Positions 8,010 to 17,788 of a stretch of 64,000 nucleotides of DNA are shown one piece after another. The stretch is taken from contig LT827121.1 of NCBI GenBank assembly GCA_900169975.1, positions 1 through 64,000 of the forward strand, read 5' to 3'. This DNA comes from Pseudoflavonifractor sp. Marseille-P3106. Its GTDB lineage: Bacteria; Bacillota; Clostridia; Oscillospirales; Oscillospiraceae. Both the position numbers and the translations under genes were made by a program. Numbering within the stretch: the stretch's first letter is position 1; each line of letters opens with the position of its first letter. The notes below the pieces were generated by a model. The model was not told the origin of the DNA, ran no database searches, and worked only from the letters and a program-made list of their open reading frames with translations.

Positions 8010-8717
8010 GTGGCACTGTTAAGCGTCAGCGACATCAACGTATACTACGGCGCCATCCACGCCATCAAGGGAGTTTCCTTCGAGGTCAACGAGGGGGAAG
8101 TGGTCACCCTCATCGGCGCCAACGGCGCGGGCAAGTCCACCACGCTGAAAACGATCTCCGGCCTGCTCCACCCCAAGACCGGCGGAGTGGAATTTCAGGA
8201 GAAGTCCCTCCTGGGCGTCAAACCCCATAAGATCGTGGAAATGGGCCTGGCCCACGTTCCCGAGGGGCGGCGGGTATTTCTCCAGATGTCCGTGGAGGAG
8301 AATCTGGAGATGGGTGCCTACACCCGGCCCGGCTCCGAGGTGGATCCGGGGCTGGAGAAGGTCTACGCGCAGTTCCCCCGCCTCAAGGAGCGCCGGAAGC
8401 AGACGGCGGGCACCCTCTCCGGCGGGGAACAGCAGATGCTGGCCATGGGCCGGGCGCTCATGTCCTCTCCCAGGCTGCTGATGCTGGATGAGCCCTCCAT
8501 GGGCCTGGCTCCCATTCTGGTGGATCAGATCTTCGACATCATCCAGTCCCTCCACAAGGCGGGCACCACCATCCTTCTGGTGGAGCAGAACGCCCAGATG
8601 GCCCTGTCGGTGGCCGACCGGGGCTATGTGCTGGAGACCGGCAAGATCGTTACCAGCGGCACAGGGGCGGAGCTTCTGAACGACGAGAGCGTCAAAAAGG
8701 CATACCTGGGCGGCTAA
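8010..8717 (+). CDS. livF: Branched-chain amino acid ABC ATPase LivF
   Basis: The second ATPase, 235 residues, starting at a GTG three bases after livG. Walker A GANGAGKST, the LivF-type GLAHVPEGRRVFLQMSVEEN, signature LSGGEQQML and Walker B LLMLDEPSMGLAP are present. It is the last gene of the operon and is closed by a strong terminator. LivG and LivF together hydrolyse ATP to drive import through LivHM. Confidence 0.94.
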   Translation: MALLSVSDINVYYGAIHAIKGVSFEVNEGEVVTLIGANGAGKSTTLKTISGLLHPKTGGVEFQEKSLLGVKPHKIVEMGLAHVPEGRRVFLQMSVEENLEMGAYTRPGSEVDPGLEKVYAQFPRLKERRKQTAGTLSGGEQQMLAMGRALMSSPRLLMLDEPSMGLAPILVDQIFDIIQSLHKAGTTILLVEQNAQMALSVADRGYVLETGKIVTSGTGAELLNDESVKKAYLGG

Positions 8718-8724
8718 TGCCCAT

Positions 8725-8760
8725 AAAAAAGCTGTCCCCACAGAGCGGGGACAGCTTTTT
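8725..8760. terminator. Bidirectional terminator between livF and rlmA
   Basis: Stem 8731-8739 / 8747-8755 (GCTGTCCCC with GGGGACAGC) is flanked by an A-run on the left and a T-run on the right. It can therefore end transcription of the convergent livF and rlmA-like genes on both strands. Confidence 0.9.
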
Positions 8761-8767
8761 CGTGTTT

Positions 8768-9598
8768 TCAGGGAGTTGATTCCTCCCGGCGGAAGCAGAG
8801 AATGCGGAACTGGGCGGTGACCGACAGCGTGTCCAGCGCCGCCAGACGCTCGGCCCCCGCCTTTGGGGTTTTCCAATAGTAGGGCGTCATACGGAAGAGA
8901 TCCCGGATGCTCTGGGGACCGGGGAGCAGGAAGGAGGTCTCCACCGCCTCCGAGCCCAGGGCGCGGAAGCCGGGGTAGACTTCCTCTTTTACGGGATTTT
9001 CATAGGGGCGGTCATAGAGTACCTGCTTGAGCTCCCAGAGATGCCGGGGCCCCGGCACCACATAGAGAAAACAGCCGCCGGGCCGGATCACCCGCCGGAA
9101 TTCCCCGGCGGCCAGAGGGGAAAAACAGTTTACCACGGCGTCCATGGAGGTGTCGGCCACCGGCAGGCGGTAGACCGAAGCCACCGCGATCTCGGCCTCC
9201 GGGCACCGGCGGGCCGCCTTTTTCACCGAGGGCCGGGAAAGATCCACTCCGGCTGTCCGTCCGCCCTTGCCGGAGACCACCCGCGCCAGGGCGGCGGTGT
9301 ACCAGCCCTCTCCGCAGCCGGCATCCAGCAGGGCGGGGGCGGAGCCGGTGTGGAGGTCCAGCAGACGGCAAAGGCGCTCCCGCAGCGGGGAATACCAGCC
9401 CCCGTCCAGAAACCGGGTGCGGGCGCGGGCCATTTCCTTGTCGTCCCCGGGGGCCTTGGAGTGCTGAAAGTTGGCGGGAAGCAGGTTGACATAACCTTCC
9501 CGGGCCAAGTCGAAGCGGTGGCCGGCGGGGCAGGCGTATCCGTTTGCCTCCCGCTCCAGCGGCCTGCCGCAGTTGGGACAGACAAATAAGCTCTCCAA
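8768..9598 (-). CDS. rlmA: RlmA-type 23S rRNA (guanine-N1) methyltransferase
   Basis: This 276-residue SAM-dependent methyltransferase fits the RlmA family, which methylates N1 of a guanine in helix 35 of 23S rRNA (G745 or G748). The N-terminal zinc finger CPNC...CPAGHRFD is followed by REGYVNLLPANFQHSKAPGD, a strong family signature. The SAM motif LLDAGCGEGWYT starts near residue 89. Late motifs GPRHLWELKQVLYD and MTPYYWKTP also match. The start is TTG, preceded by GAGGGGGGA. Some RlmA homologues affect macrolide or lincosamide response; nothing here shows that. Confidence 0.88.
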   Translation of the reverse strand: MESLFVCPNCGRPLEREANGYACPAGHRFDLAREGYVNLLPANFQHSKAPGDDKEMARARTRFLDGGWYSPLRERLCRLLDLHTGSAPALLDAGCGEGWYTAALARVVSGKGGRTAGVDLSRPSVKKAARRCPEAEIAVASVYRLPVADTSMDAVVNCFSPLAAGEFRRVIRPGGCFLYVVPGPRHLWELKQVLYDRPYENPVKEEVYPGFRALGSEAVETSFLLPGPQSIRDLFRMTPYYWKTPKAGAERLAALDTLSVTAQFRILCFRREESTP

Positions 9599-9624
9599 TT
9601 CGGATCCCCCCTCTTGTTTGTCTC

Positions 9625-9654
9625 AGTATAGCACGTTTTCGGGGGCGAAGGCAA
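9625..9654 (-). promoter_or_regulatory. Promoter of rlmA
   Basis: On the minus strand TTGCCT (9654-9649) and TATACT (9630-9625) are 18 bases apart, about 25 bases upstream of the TTG start. Confidence 0.65.
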
Positions 9655-9706
9655 CCACGGCCGGGTGTTCCGGGCGGAAAACGCCTGGGGCTGCGGGGCC
9701 CTTTTT

Positions 9707-9757
9707 ACCAAACAGGCGGAGCCGGCACGAAGAGCCGGCTCCGCCTGTTTGGTTTTT
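9707..9757 (+). terminator. Large hairpin with plus-strand T-run
   Basis: Perfect 20-bp arms 9707-9726 and 9734-9753 with a seven-base loop are followed by TTTTT on the plus strand. On the minus strand the tail would be A-rich, so it does not look like the permease terminator. No plus-strand gene ends here. Confidence 0.7.
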
Positions 9758-9936
9758 AGGGGGGAAAAGGGGGACATGTCCCGACAGGGGAACTCAAAAT
9801 GTGACTGCCTGCCCGGAGGAGGGCTGCAAGAGTGTTTCCTTTCCATCTGCTGAGAGACAAGAGATTGAGATGGTATAATCTGTAAAATATATACACTTTA
9901 CAGAAAATCCCAGCTAAATCCTGCCGAATCGAGGGG

Positions 9937-11487
9937 TCACAGGGGAAGCTGACTGAAGCCGATCACCAGACTGGCGAGCACCAGCAGGACCGCAACCCAG
10001 GGGAGGATCTTTTTGAGCACTGCGCTGTCCTGCCCGGAAATCCCAACGGCGGCCACCGCGGTGGCAATGCACTGGGGGCTTACGATCTTGCCGATCCCGG
10101 CGCCCACGGAGTTGGCGGCAGCCAGCCAGTAGGAGGAAGCTCCGATGGCGGCGGCCGCCTCGGTCTGGAGTCTGCCCAGCAGAACTTCGGTGTTGGTGCC
10201 GCTGCCAGTGACGAAGGCCCCAATGGCGGCGATGGCGGGGGCGACAAAGGGATAAAAGCGCCCGGTGAGCGTCACAAAGAGGGCGGCGATGTCGGAAATC
10301 ATGCCGGAATAGGTCATGATCTTGGCCACGGCCAGCACGGACATGATGGTGATGATGGTCTTGGTCATCTGCTTCAGGGTGGCCAGCAGAGTGTCCAGCA
10401 TCAGCCGGGGAGAGGCCTTCTGCACCAGTCCGCCCACGATGGCGGCCAGGAAGATCAGCACGCCCGGGGTGTTCAGCCAGCTGAAGGTGGTGGTCCCGGC
10501 GGAGGCGGCGGTGCTGATGGAGAAGGTGGATTTGAACGCGGACAGGAAGCTGTTCACCGGCGGGACCAGCTTGGAGGTGAGCAGCAGCAGGGCGAAGATC
10601 AGCAGGAAGGGCAGACAGGCCACCAGCGGCTTCATCTGGGGAGCGGGCGAGGTCTTCAAGGGGGCGGCGGCGGAGGCGCCCATGTCGTACTCGGCGGGGA
10701 CCGGGACGTTTTTGCGCCCCCGGGCCAGCAGAATGGTGCACAGCAGGGAGACGATGCACCCAACGATCACGGTGAGCTCCGGCCCCAGGTACCGGGAGAC
10801 GATCAGCTCTGGGACCACAAAGGAGACGCCGGAGGCCAGAGTGATGCCGAGGACGCCCTTCAGTGCCTTGACCCCTCCGCCCCCAGCGGCCACCATAAAG
10901 AAGGGGATGAGGATCATGAAGGGGACCATCTCCACCACCGTGGTGAAGGAGAGGGGGAGGGCTTCCAGCCCGGTGACCCCGGCCAGGGTTACCGTGGGGA
11001 TCCCCACCGAGCCAAAGGCGGTGGGGAAGGCGTTGGCCAGCATACACACGATGCAGGCCTGGACCGGATCCATCCCGAGGCCCACCAGCATACTGGCGGG
11101 GATGGCGATGGCCGTTCCGAATCCGGCCATTCCCTCCAGAAAGCCGCCGAAGCACCAGCCCACCAACAGGATGAGGATGCGCTTGTCGGAGGACACGCCG
11201 GTGAGCAGACCCTTGATGACCTCCATTCCGCCGGTTTTCAGCACCAGGTTGTAAGTAAAGATGGCGGCGATGATGACCAGGATGATGGGCCACAGGGCGG
11301 AAGCAAAGCCTTCCAGCGCGGAGGTGGCGCAGTCCACAGGGGGCATCTTCCACGTCGACAGGGCCAGGACCACCGCCACGGCCAGCGCGCCGAGACAGGC
11401 TTTGTGGCCGGGCAGTTTCAGTACGGTGAGGGCAAAGATGATCCACAGGATGGGGAGCATGGCCAGACAGGACTGCAGAAAAGACAT
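9937..11487 (-). CDS. lctP: L-lactate permease (LctP/LldP family)
   Basis: This 516-residue polytopic membrane protein imports lactate, probably with protons. Many hydrophobic spans are seen. Family motifs include GFLEGMAGFGTAIAIPASML, ANAFPTAFGSVGIPT, and the C-terminal AFVTGSGTNTEVLLGRLQ and AAANSVGAGIGKIVSPQ. GAGGAGG lies upstream of the ATG. It diverges from larA and the lactate dehydrogenase genes. A GntR-type palindrome sits over its promoter. The arrangement parallels the Acetobacterium lct genes, where permease, racemase, dehydrogenase and Etf are grouped. Confidence 0.93.
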   Translation of the reverse strand: MSFLQSCLAMLPILWIIFALTVLKLPGHKACLGALAVAVVLALSTWKMPPVDCATSALEGFASALWPIILVIIAAIFTYNLVLKTGGMEVIKGLLTGVSSDKRILILLVGWCFGGFLEGMAGFGTAIAIPASMLVGLGMDPVQACIVCMLANAFPTAFGSVGIPTVTLAGVTGLEALPLSFTTVVEMVPFMILIPFFMVAAGGGGVKALKGVLGITLASGVSFVVPELIVSRYLGPELTVIVGCIVSLLCTILLARGRKNVPVPAEYDMGASAAAPLKTSPAPQMKPLVACLPFLLIFALLLLTSKLVPPVNSFLSAFKSTFSISTAASAGTTTFSWLNTPGVLIFLAAIVGGLVQKASPRLMLDTLLATLKQMTKTIITIMSVLAVAKIMTYSGMISDIAALFVTLTGRFYPFVAPAIAAIGAFVTGSGTNTEVLLGRLQTEAAAAIGASSYWLAAANSVGAGIGKIVSPQCIATAVAAVGISGQDSAVLKKILPWVAVLLVLASLVIGFSQLPL

Positions 11488-11532
11488 GATGGGGGCCTCC
11501 TCACAAAATCGCTCGCACAGAGCACATTAATT

Positions 11533-11569
11533 TGGTAGTACCATATTTTTGAGAGAAAGAGTACCTGAA
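11533..11569 (-). promoter_or_regulatory. lctP promoter overlapped by a GntR/FadR-type operator
   Basis: The palindrome TGGTAGTACCA (11533-11543) has the TGGT-N3-ACCA form recognised by FadR-subfamily GntR regulators such as PdhR and LldR. On the minus strand it overlaps a candidate -10 TATGGT (11545-11540), with TTCAGG (11569-11564) 18 bases upstream. Binding there would block the permease promoter. The regulator gene is probably the one at 17789. Confidence 0.6.
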
Positions 11570-11728
11570 TCATTGCGGCTTGGGTATGAAATTGTTCTTT
11601 GAGCATAGCTCTTTTTTAAAAAACTGTCAATAACACCGGGGCAAAATAAATAAAAATGGTGATTATGAACATATTTTGACGGAGAAAATGGGCAAAACAG
11701 AAAAAGTGAAAAAATGAAGTATATGGGG

Positions 11729-11757
11729 TTGCAGGAAAAAAATATCCGTGCTATAAT
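11729..11757 (+). promoter_or_regulatory. Promoter of the larA-ldh-etfBA-acd operon
   Basis: TTGCAG (11729-11734) and TATAAT (11752-11757) are 17 bases apart, giving a leader of about 60 bases before larA. No TGGT-N3-ACCA site overlaps this promoter. Confidence 0.8.
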
Positions 11758-11824
11758 CTGGCTCGAAATAAAGGTAGAACCAATTTTGGGCCGGCAGAGA
11801 CGCCGATCCATGGGAGGTCAGGAT

Positions 11825-13099
11825 ATGGCACTGAACATTCCCTTTGGAAAAACCACCATGCCCCTGCATGCCGATCTGAACGGTGCGGAGATCCTGGAGT
11901 CCCGCATCGGGACGCTGAAGGCGGAGGCGGGGGAGGACGAGCTGGTCCGCGCCGCAATGGAAAAGCCCATCGGCAGCCCCCGGCTGCGGGAGCTGAGCGC
12001 GGGAAAAAAGACCTGTACCGTCATCATCAGCGATCACACCCGGCCGGTGCCCAGCCGGCACATCCTTCCGTTTTTGCTGGCGGAGCTGCGGGAGGGGAAC
12101 CCGGACATCGAGATCACCCTTCTGGTGGCCACTGGGTTTCACCGGCCCTCCAGCGCCGGGGAGCTGGAGGCCAAACTGGGAAGTGAGATCTACCACCGGG
12201 AGCGCATCGTGATCCATGACAGCCGGGACGCCGGGAGCAATGTGGACGTCGGCGTGCTGCCCTCCGGCGCCCGCTGTGTCATCGATCGGACGGCGGCCGA
12301 TGCCGAACTGCTGGTGGCCGAGGGATTTATCGAGCCCCACTTCTTCGCGGGTTTTTCCGGGGGCCGCAAGAGCGTGCTCCCCGGCATCTGCGACCAGGTG
12401 ACCGTGCTGGGGAACCACTGCTCCCAGTTTATCGCCTCTCCTTTTGCCCGCACCGGGGTGCTGGAGGGGAATCCGCTCCATCGGGATATGCTGGAGGCCT
12501 GCCGTCTGGCCCATCTGGCCTACATCGTCAACGTGATCATCGACGAGGACAAGAAAGTGGCGGCCGCCTTCGCGGGCGACCCCTTCCAGGCCCACGAGGC
12601 CGGGTGCCGGATGCTGCTGGACTACTGCCGGGTGAAGCCGGAGCGGAAGGGGGACATCGTGATCTCCTCCAACGGCGGCTACCCGTTGGACCAGAATCTT
12701 TACCAGAGCGTGAAGGGGCTGACCGCCGCAGAGGCCGCCGCCGCGCCGGGGGCGGTGCTTCTGATGGTGAGCTCCTGCTCCGACGGACACGGCGGAGAGA
12801 GCTTCTACCAGGCGCTCAAGACCTGTGCCTCGCCCCAGGCCCTCACCGAAGAGATCCTGGCCACGCCTCAGGACAAGACCCGCCCCGACCAGTGGGAGTA
12901 TCAGATCCTGGCGCGGGTGCTGTGCCGCCACCGGGTGATCTACATCACCGATCCTGCCCAGCGGCAGATGGTGGAGGATATGAAGATGGAGTGGGCCCCC
13001 GACGTGGATACCGCGCTGGCCCGGGCCCGGGCGGCCAAGGGCGAAGAGGCCCATTTGGTGGTCATCCCTAACGGGATCTCCGTCATGGTGTGCCCGTAA
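11825..13099 (+). CDS. larA: Nickel-dependent lactate racemase LarA
   Basis: LarA interconverts D- and L-lactate using the nickel pincer nucleotide (NPN) bound to a lysine. The 424-residue protein has His107 in GFHRP, His172 in EPHFFAGFSGG, Lys182 in GGRKSVLPG and His198 in GNHCSQF. These line up with His108, His174, Lys184 and His200 of Lactiplantibacillus LarA. The ATG at 11825 has GGGAGG upstream; the frame runs further upstream but across the promoter. LarB, LarC and LarE, which make the cofactor, are not in this window. Its place before an FAD lactate dehydrogenase suggests it lets one dehydrogenase use both isomers. A few LarA-family members racemise other 2-hydroxyacids. Confidence 0.88.
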   Translation: MALNIPFGKTTMPLHADLNGAEILESRIGTLKAEAGEDELVRAAMEKPIGSPRLRELSAGKKTCTVIISDHTRPVPSRHILPFLLAELREGNPDIEITLLVATGFHRPSSAGELEAKLGSEIYHRERIVIHDSRDAGSNVDVGVLPSGARCVIDRTAADAELLVAEGFIEPHFFAGFSGGRKSVLPGICDQVTVLGNHCSQFIASPFARTGVLEGNPLHRDMLEACRLAHLAYIVNVIIDEDKKVAAAFAGDPFQAHEAGCRMLLDYCRVKPERKGDIVISSNGGYPLDQNLYQSVKGLTAAEAAAAPGAVLLMVSSCSDGHGGESFYQALKTCASPQALTEEILATPQDKTRPDQWEYQILARVLCRHRVIYITDPAQRQMVEDMKMEWAPDVDTALARARAAKGEEAHLVVIPNGISVMVCP

Positions 13100-13155
13100 A
13101 CCAGAAAACCGCTGCGTTCCGCAGACGATCAAATTGAACATATGGGGGAATTTTT

Positions 13156-14577
13156 ATGCCGCAGTACAATTCTGTCACGCCTGAGATCCTCGCAGAACTG
13201 GAAAAAGTGGTGCCCGGCCGGGTGGCCGTGGGCGCCGACGTCAACCCCGACTACGCCCGGGACGAGATGCCCATTTACGGCACCCGGATGCCCGAGGCGG
13301 CCGTCGACGTGCTGACCACCGAAGAGGTGGCCGGCATCATGAAGGTCTGCTATGAGCACAACGTTCCGGTGACCACCCGGGGCGCGGGCACCGGCCTGGT
13401 GGGCGGCTGCACGCCCATCCACGGCGGGGTGGTGCTGTGCACCATGCGGATGAACAAGATCCTGAACTACGACCTGGAGAACTTTGCCGTCACCGTGCAG
13501 CCCGGCGTGCTGCTCCAGCAGCTGGCCGACGACGCCCTGACCCACGGCTGCATGTATCCCCCCGATCCCGGTGAGAAGATGGCCACCCTGGGCGGCAATG
13601 TGGCGACCAACGCCGGCGGCATGCGGGCGGTGAAGTACGGCTGCACCCGGGATTATGTGAAAGCCATGACCGTGGTCCTGCCCACCGGCGAGGTGGCACA
13701 TTTCGGCGCGACGGTCTCCAAGACCAGCTCGGGCTACAGCCTGACCAATCTGCTGTGCGGCTCTGAGGGCACGCTGGGCATCATTACCGAGCTGACCCTG
13801 AAGCTCATCCCCGCCCCCAAGGCCACCATCAGCCTGATGGTCCCCTTCGAGGACCTGGACGCCTGCACCTCCACCGTGCCCAAGATCACCCGGGAGGGCT
13901 TCAAGCCCCAGGCGCTGGAGTTCTTTGAGAAGGAGATCCTGGTCTCCTCCGAGGAGTACCTGGGCAAGCAGACCTTCCCCAAGCAGATCGACGGCACCGA
14001 GATCGGCGCCTACCTGCTCATCACCTTCGACGGGGACAGCCAGGACGAGCTGGACGCCCTGGTGGAGCGGGCCGCCGAGTTCCTGCTGGAGCAGGGAGCG
14101 CTGGACGTGCTGGTGGCCGACACCGCCCCCAAGATGAAGGATGTGTGGGCGGCCCGGTCCTCCTTCCTGGAGGGCATCGAGGAGCAGACCAAGCTGCTGG
14201 ACGAGTGCGACGTGGTGGTGCCGGTCAACCAGATCTCCGCCTATGTCCGCTTTGTGGCCGATACCAAGCAGAACTATGACTTCGAGGTCAAGTACTTCGG
14301 ACATGCCGGAGACGGCAACCTGCACATCTATACCTGCTCCAACACCATGGAAGAGGCGGAGTTCCGCAAGCAGGTGGATGCCTTTATGTCCGATATCTAC
14401 CAGAAGACCATGGAACTGGGGGGACAGATCTCCGGCGAGCACGGCATCGGCATGGGCAAGGCCAAGTACCTGAAGGAGGCCCTGGGAGAGACCAGCATCC
14501 GTCTCATGAAGGGCATCAAGCAGGTTTTCGATCCCAAGATGATCCTGAACCCCGGAAAGGTTTGCGATATTCAGTGA
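13156..14577 (+). CDS. lctD: FAD-linked lactate dehydrogenase (GlcD/LctD type), Etf partner
   Basis: This 473-residue flavoprotein of the GlcD/VAO family oxidises lactate (probably the D isomer) to pyruvate. The FAD PP-loop is visible in TTRGAGTGLVGGCTPIHGG and ATLGGNVATNAGGMRAVKYG. The C-terminal cap has KYFGHAGDGNLHIY and SGEHGIGMGKAKYL. It lies directly before etfB and etfA. In Acetobacterium woodii this gene set encodes an electron-bifurcating LDH-Etf complex that drives lactate oxidation with NAD by using reduced ferredoxin. Glycolate or another 2-hydroxyacid is a less likely substrate given the lactate racemase and permease. Confidence 0.87.
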   Translation: MPQYNSVTPEILAELEKVVPGRVAVGADVNPDYARDEMPIYGTRMPEAAVDVLTTEEVAGIMKVCYEHNVPVTTRGAGTGLVGGCTPIHGGVVLCTMRMNKILNYDLENFAVTVQPGVLLQQLADDALTHGCMYPPDPGEKMATLGGNVATNAGGMRAVKYGCTRDYVKAMTVVLPTGEVAHFGATVSKTSSGYSLTNLLCGSEGTLGIITELTLKLIPAPKATISLMVPFEDLDACTSTVPKITREGFKPQALEFFEKEILVSSEEYLGKQTFPKQIDGTEIGAYLLITFDGDSQDELDALVERAAEFLLEQGALDVLVADTAPKMKDVWAARSSFLEGIEEQTKLLDECDVVVPVNQISAYVRFVADTKQNYDFEVKYFGHAGDGNLHIYTCSNTMEEAEFRKQVDAFMSDIYQKTMELGGQISGEHGIGMGKAKYLKEALGETSIRLMKGIKQVFDPKMILNPGKVCDIQ

Positions 14578-14626
14578 GTCTGCCGCCCCTGCCGGGCTCG
14601 GACATCAACGAAAAAGGAGCTGCGTT

Positions 14627-15433
14627 ATGAACATTCTGGTATGCATCAAGCAGGTGCCGGATACCAACGAGATCAAGATCGATCCGGTGACCAACACCCT
14701 GGTCCGCGACGGCGTGCCCAGCATTTTGAACCCCTTTGACGGCTACGCCCTGGAGGCGGCGGCCCGCATCAAGGATCAGGATCCCGCCACCCGGATCGTG
14801 GTACTCACCATGGGCCCCGCCCAGGCACAGAGCGCCCTTCGGGACTGTCTGGCCATGGCGGCCGACCAAGCCTACCTGGTGACAGACCGGGCCTTCGGCG
14901 GCTCCGACACCCTGGCCACCAGCTACATCCTCTCCTGCGCCGTGCGCAAGGTGGAGGAACTGGAGGGGGCCAAGTTTGACGCGGTATTCTGCGGCAAACA
15001 GGCCATCGACGGCGACACCGCGCAGGTGGGGCCCGAGCTGGCCGAGCACCTCGGCTGGCCCCAGGTCACTTACGGCCTGGAGGCCACCGCCGAGGAAACG
15101 GGCCTGAGCGTCCTGCGGGAGGGCGAGGATGAAAAGCAGGTGGTGGGCGTGTCCTTCCCCTGTCTGGTCACCTTCACCAAGCCCGCCTTCGACCCCCGCT
15201 TCCCCACCATCAAGCGCAAGATGGCGGCCCGGAAGGCGGAGATCAAGGAGATCACCGCCGCCGACCTGACCGACATCGATCTGACACGGGCCGGACTGAA
15301 CGGGTCCCCCACCAAGGTGAAAAAGACCTTTGTCCCGCCCCGCAAGACGGCCGGGACCATGATCAAGGAAGAAACTGCGGAAGAGACGGCGGCCAAGCTG
15401 TACGAGCTGCTCAGCGCCACCCATGTGATTTGA
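14627..15433 (+). CDS. etfB: Electron-transfer flavoprotein subunit beta
   Basis: This 268-residue EtfB forms a dimer with EtfA and carries electrons between flavoenzymes and NAD or ferredoxin. The start MNILVCIKQVPDTNEIK and GVPSILNPFDGYALEAA, with CGKQAIDGDTAQVGPELAEHL, are typical. The NPFDxYALE pattern is the form common in clostridial bifurcating Etf. The C-terminal recognition loop EETAEETAAKLYELL is present. It lies 12 bases before etfA. Confidence 0.92.
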   Translation: MNILVCIKQVPDTNEIKIDPVTNTLVRDGVPSILNPFDGYALEAAARIKDQDPATRIVVLTMGPAQAQSALRDCLAMAADQAYLVTDRAFGGSDTLATSYILSCAVRKVEELEGAKFDAVFCGKQAIDGDTAQVGPELAEHLGWPQVTYGLEATAEETGLSVLREGEDEKQVVGVSFPCLVTFTKPAFDPRFPTIKRKMAARKAEIKEITAADLTDIDLTRAGLNGSPTKVKKTFVPPRKTAGTMIKEETAEETAAKLYELLSATHVI

Positions 15434-15445
15434 GGAGGAGCCGAC

Positions 15446-16450
15446 ATGGAAACCAAAACAAAGGATCTTTGGGTCCTCATTGAAACCAAGGAAGACGGCT
15501 CTGCCAAGAATGTGGGCATCGAGCTGCTCACACCCGGCCGGGAGCTGGCCGATCGACAGGGCGGCGCGCTGGTCGCTGTGGTGGTCGGCAGCCACACCGA
15601 CGCGGCGGTGGCCGAGGCCAATGCCCATGGCGCGGATCGGATCATCGTTCTGGACAGCGAGGAATATCAAAAGTTTACCACTGACGCCTACACGGCCGCC
15701 CTGTACTATCTGGTGGAGAAATACGGCCCCACCAGCATGCTCATCGGCGCCACGGTCAACGGCCGGGACATGGCCCCCCGCCTCTCCAGCCGCCTCAAGA
15801 CCGGCCTGACCGCCGACTGCACCGGGGTGGACATCGACGCCGAGAGCGGAAATATTATCTGGACCCGTCCCACCTTCGGCGGCAACCTCATGGCCTGCAT
15901 CATTTGCCCTGAGAGCCGTCCCCAGATGGGCACCATCCGGCCCGGCGTCTTTAAGAAAAACGCCGAGTGCGCCGGCCACGCCGAAATCGTCCGGGAGGAG
16001 TTCCATATGGCGGCGGCGGACATCCGCACCCAGATCCGGGAGGTCATCAGCGAGGCCGCCGGAGAGCTGGTGGACCTGGAGGGCGCCGACATCATCGTCT
16101 CGGGCGGCCGGGGCGTGGGCAGCGCCGAGGGCTTCCAGTGCATCCGGGAGCTGGCCGACGTGCTGGGCGCCACCGTGGGCGCCTCCCGCGCCGCCGTGGA
16201 CAACGGCTGGATCAGCCACGCCCACCAGGTGGGCCAGACCGGCAAGACCGTGGGACCCAAGCTTTACATCGCCTGCGGTATCTCCGGCGCCATTCAGCAT
16301 CTGGCCGGCATGTCCTCCTCGGACGTGATCGTGGCCATCAACAAGGATCCGGACGCGCCCATCTTCGGCGTGGCCAACTACGGCATTGTGGGCGATCTCA
16401 TGGAGATCGTGCCCGCCCTGACCGCCGAGATCAAAAAAATGCGCGGCTAA
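15446..16450 (+). CDS. etfA: Electron-transfer flavoprotein subunit alpha
   Basis: This 334-residue EtfA binds the second FAD. The C-terminal FAD domain shows SGGRGVGSAEGF, VGASRAAVDNGWI, QVGQTGKTVGPKLYIACGISGAIQHLAGM and AINKDPDAPIF. Unlike LctC of Acetobacterium woodii it has no N-terminal ferredoxin domain, so its ferredoxin contact must differ; it resembles the short EtfA of butyryl-CoA dehydrogenase complexes. It sits between the lactate and acyl-CoA dehydrogenases and could serve both. Confidence 0.92.
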   Translation: METKTKDLWVLIETKEDGSAKNVGIELLTPGRELADRQGGALVAVVVGSHTDAAVAEANAHGADRIIVLDSEEYQKFTTDAYTAALYYLVEKYGPTSMLIGATVNGRDMAPRLSSRLKTGLTADCTGVDIDAESGNIIWTRPTFGGNLMACIICPESRPQMGTIRPGVFKKNAECAGHAEIVREEFHMAAADIRTQIREVISEAAGELVDLEGADIIVSGGRGVGSAEGFQCIRELADVLGATVGASRAAVDNGWISHAHQVGQTGKTVGPKLYIACGISGAIQHLAGMSSSDVIVAINKDPDAPIFGVANYGIVGDLMEIVPALTAEIKKMRG

Positions 16451-16483
16451 AACGGCCCGAAAACAGAATGTGAGGGAACGGTT

Positions 16484-17626
<1,143 letters not shown>

Positions 17627-17655
17627 AGTTGTGTCCCCCATTTGATATAAGCGAG

Positions 17656-17704
17656 CGGGTGCAGGCCGCGGCGTTTGATGCGCCGCGGCCTGCACCCGTT
17701 TTTC
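17656..17704 (+). terminator. Terminator after the acyl-CoA dehydrogenase gene
   Basis: Perfect 18-bp arms 17656-17673 and 17681-17698 with a seven-base loop are followed by TTTTTC. It separates the catabolic operon from the regulator gene, which has its own promoter. Confidence 0.92.
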
Positions 17705-17719
17705 TAAAGAAAGACCTTC

Positions 17720-17748
17720 TTGTTCCGGGAAAGACAATATGCTATGAT
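17720..17748 (+). promoter_or_regulatory. Promoter of the GntR regulator gene
   Basis: TTGTTC (17720-17725) and TATGAT (17743-17748) are 17 bases apart, about 35 bases before the GTG start. No TGGT-N3-ACCA palindrome is seen here, so self-regulation is not evident. Confidence 0.65.
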
Positions 17749-17788
17749 GGGAAGAAGAGCTCAGGGGGCAGAAAGGAACGCGTAGGAC

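Larger units (their letters stand above)
9599..9936. other. Gene-free gap between rlmA and the lactate permease
   Basis: Contents: the rlmA promoter (9625-9654), a large plus-oriented hairpin with T-run (9707-9757), a 12-bp palindrome GGGACATGTCCC (9771-9782), and CTGTAAA/TTTACAG arms (9880-9886 and 9897-9903) just upstream of the permease stop. No credible protein gene was seen. Confidence 0.6.
11488..11824. other. Divergent control region between lctP and larA
   Basis: AT-rich spacer holding the lctP promoter and operator (11533-11569) and the larA promoter (11729-11757). A TTTTTTAAAAAA palindrome lies near 11612-11623. No small gene with a convincing ribosome site was seen. Confidence 0.7.

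Noticed and set aside
9914-11446. Second long minus-strand frame overlapping lctP
   Set aside because: Arg/Pro/Gly-rich frame-shifted shadow; lctP has the permease motifs and the ribosome site.
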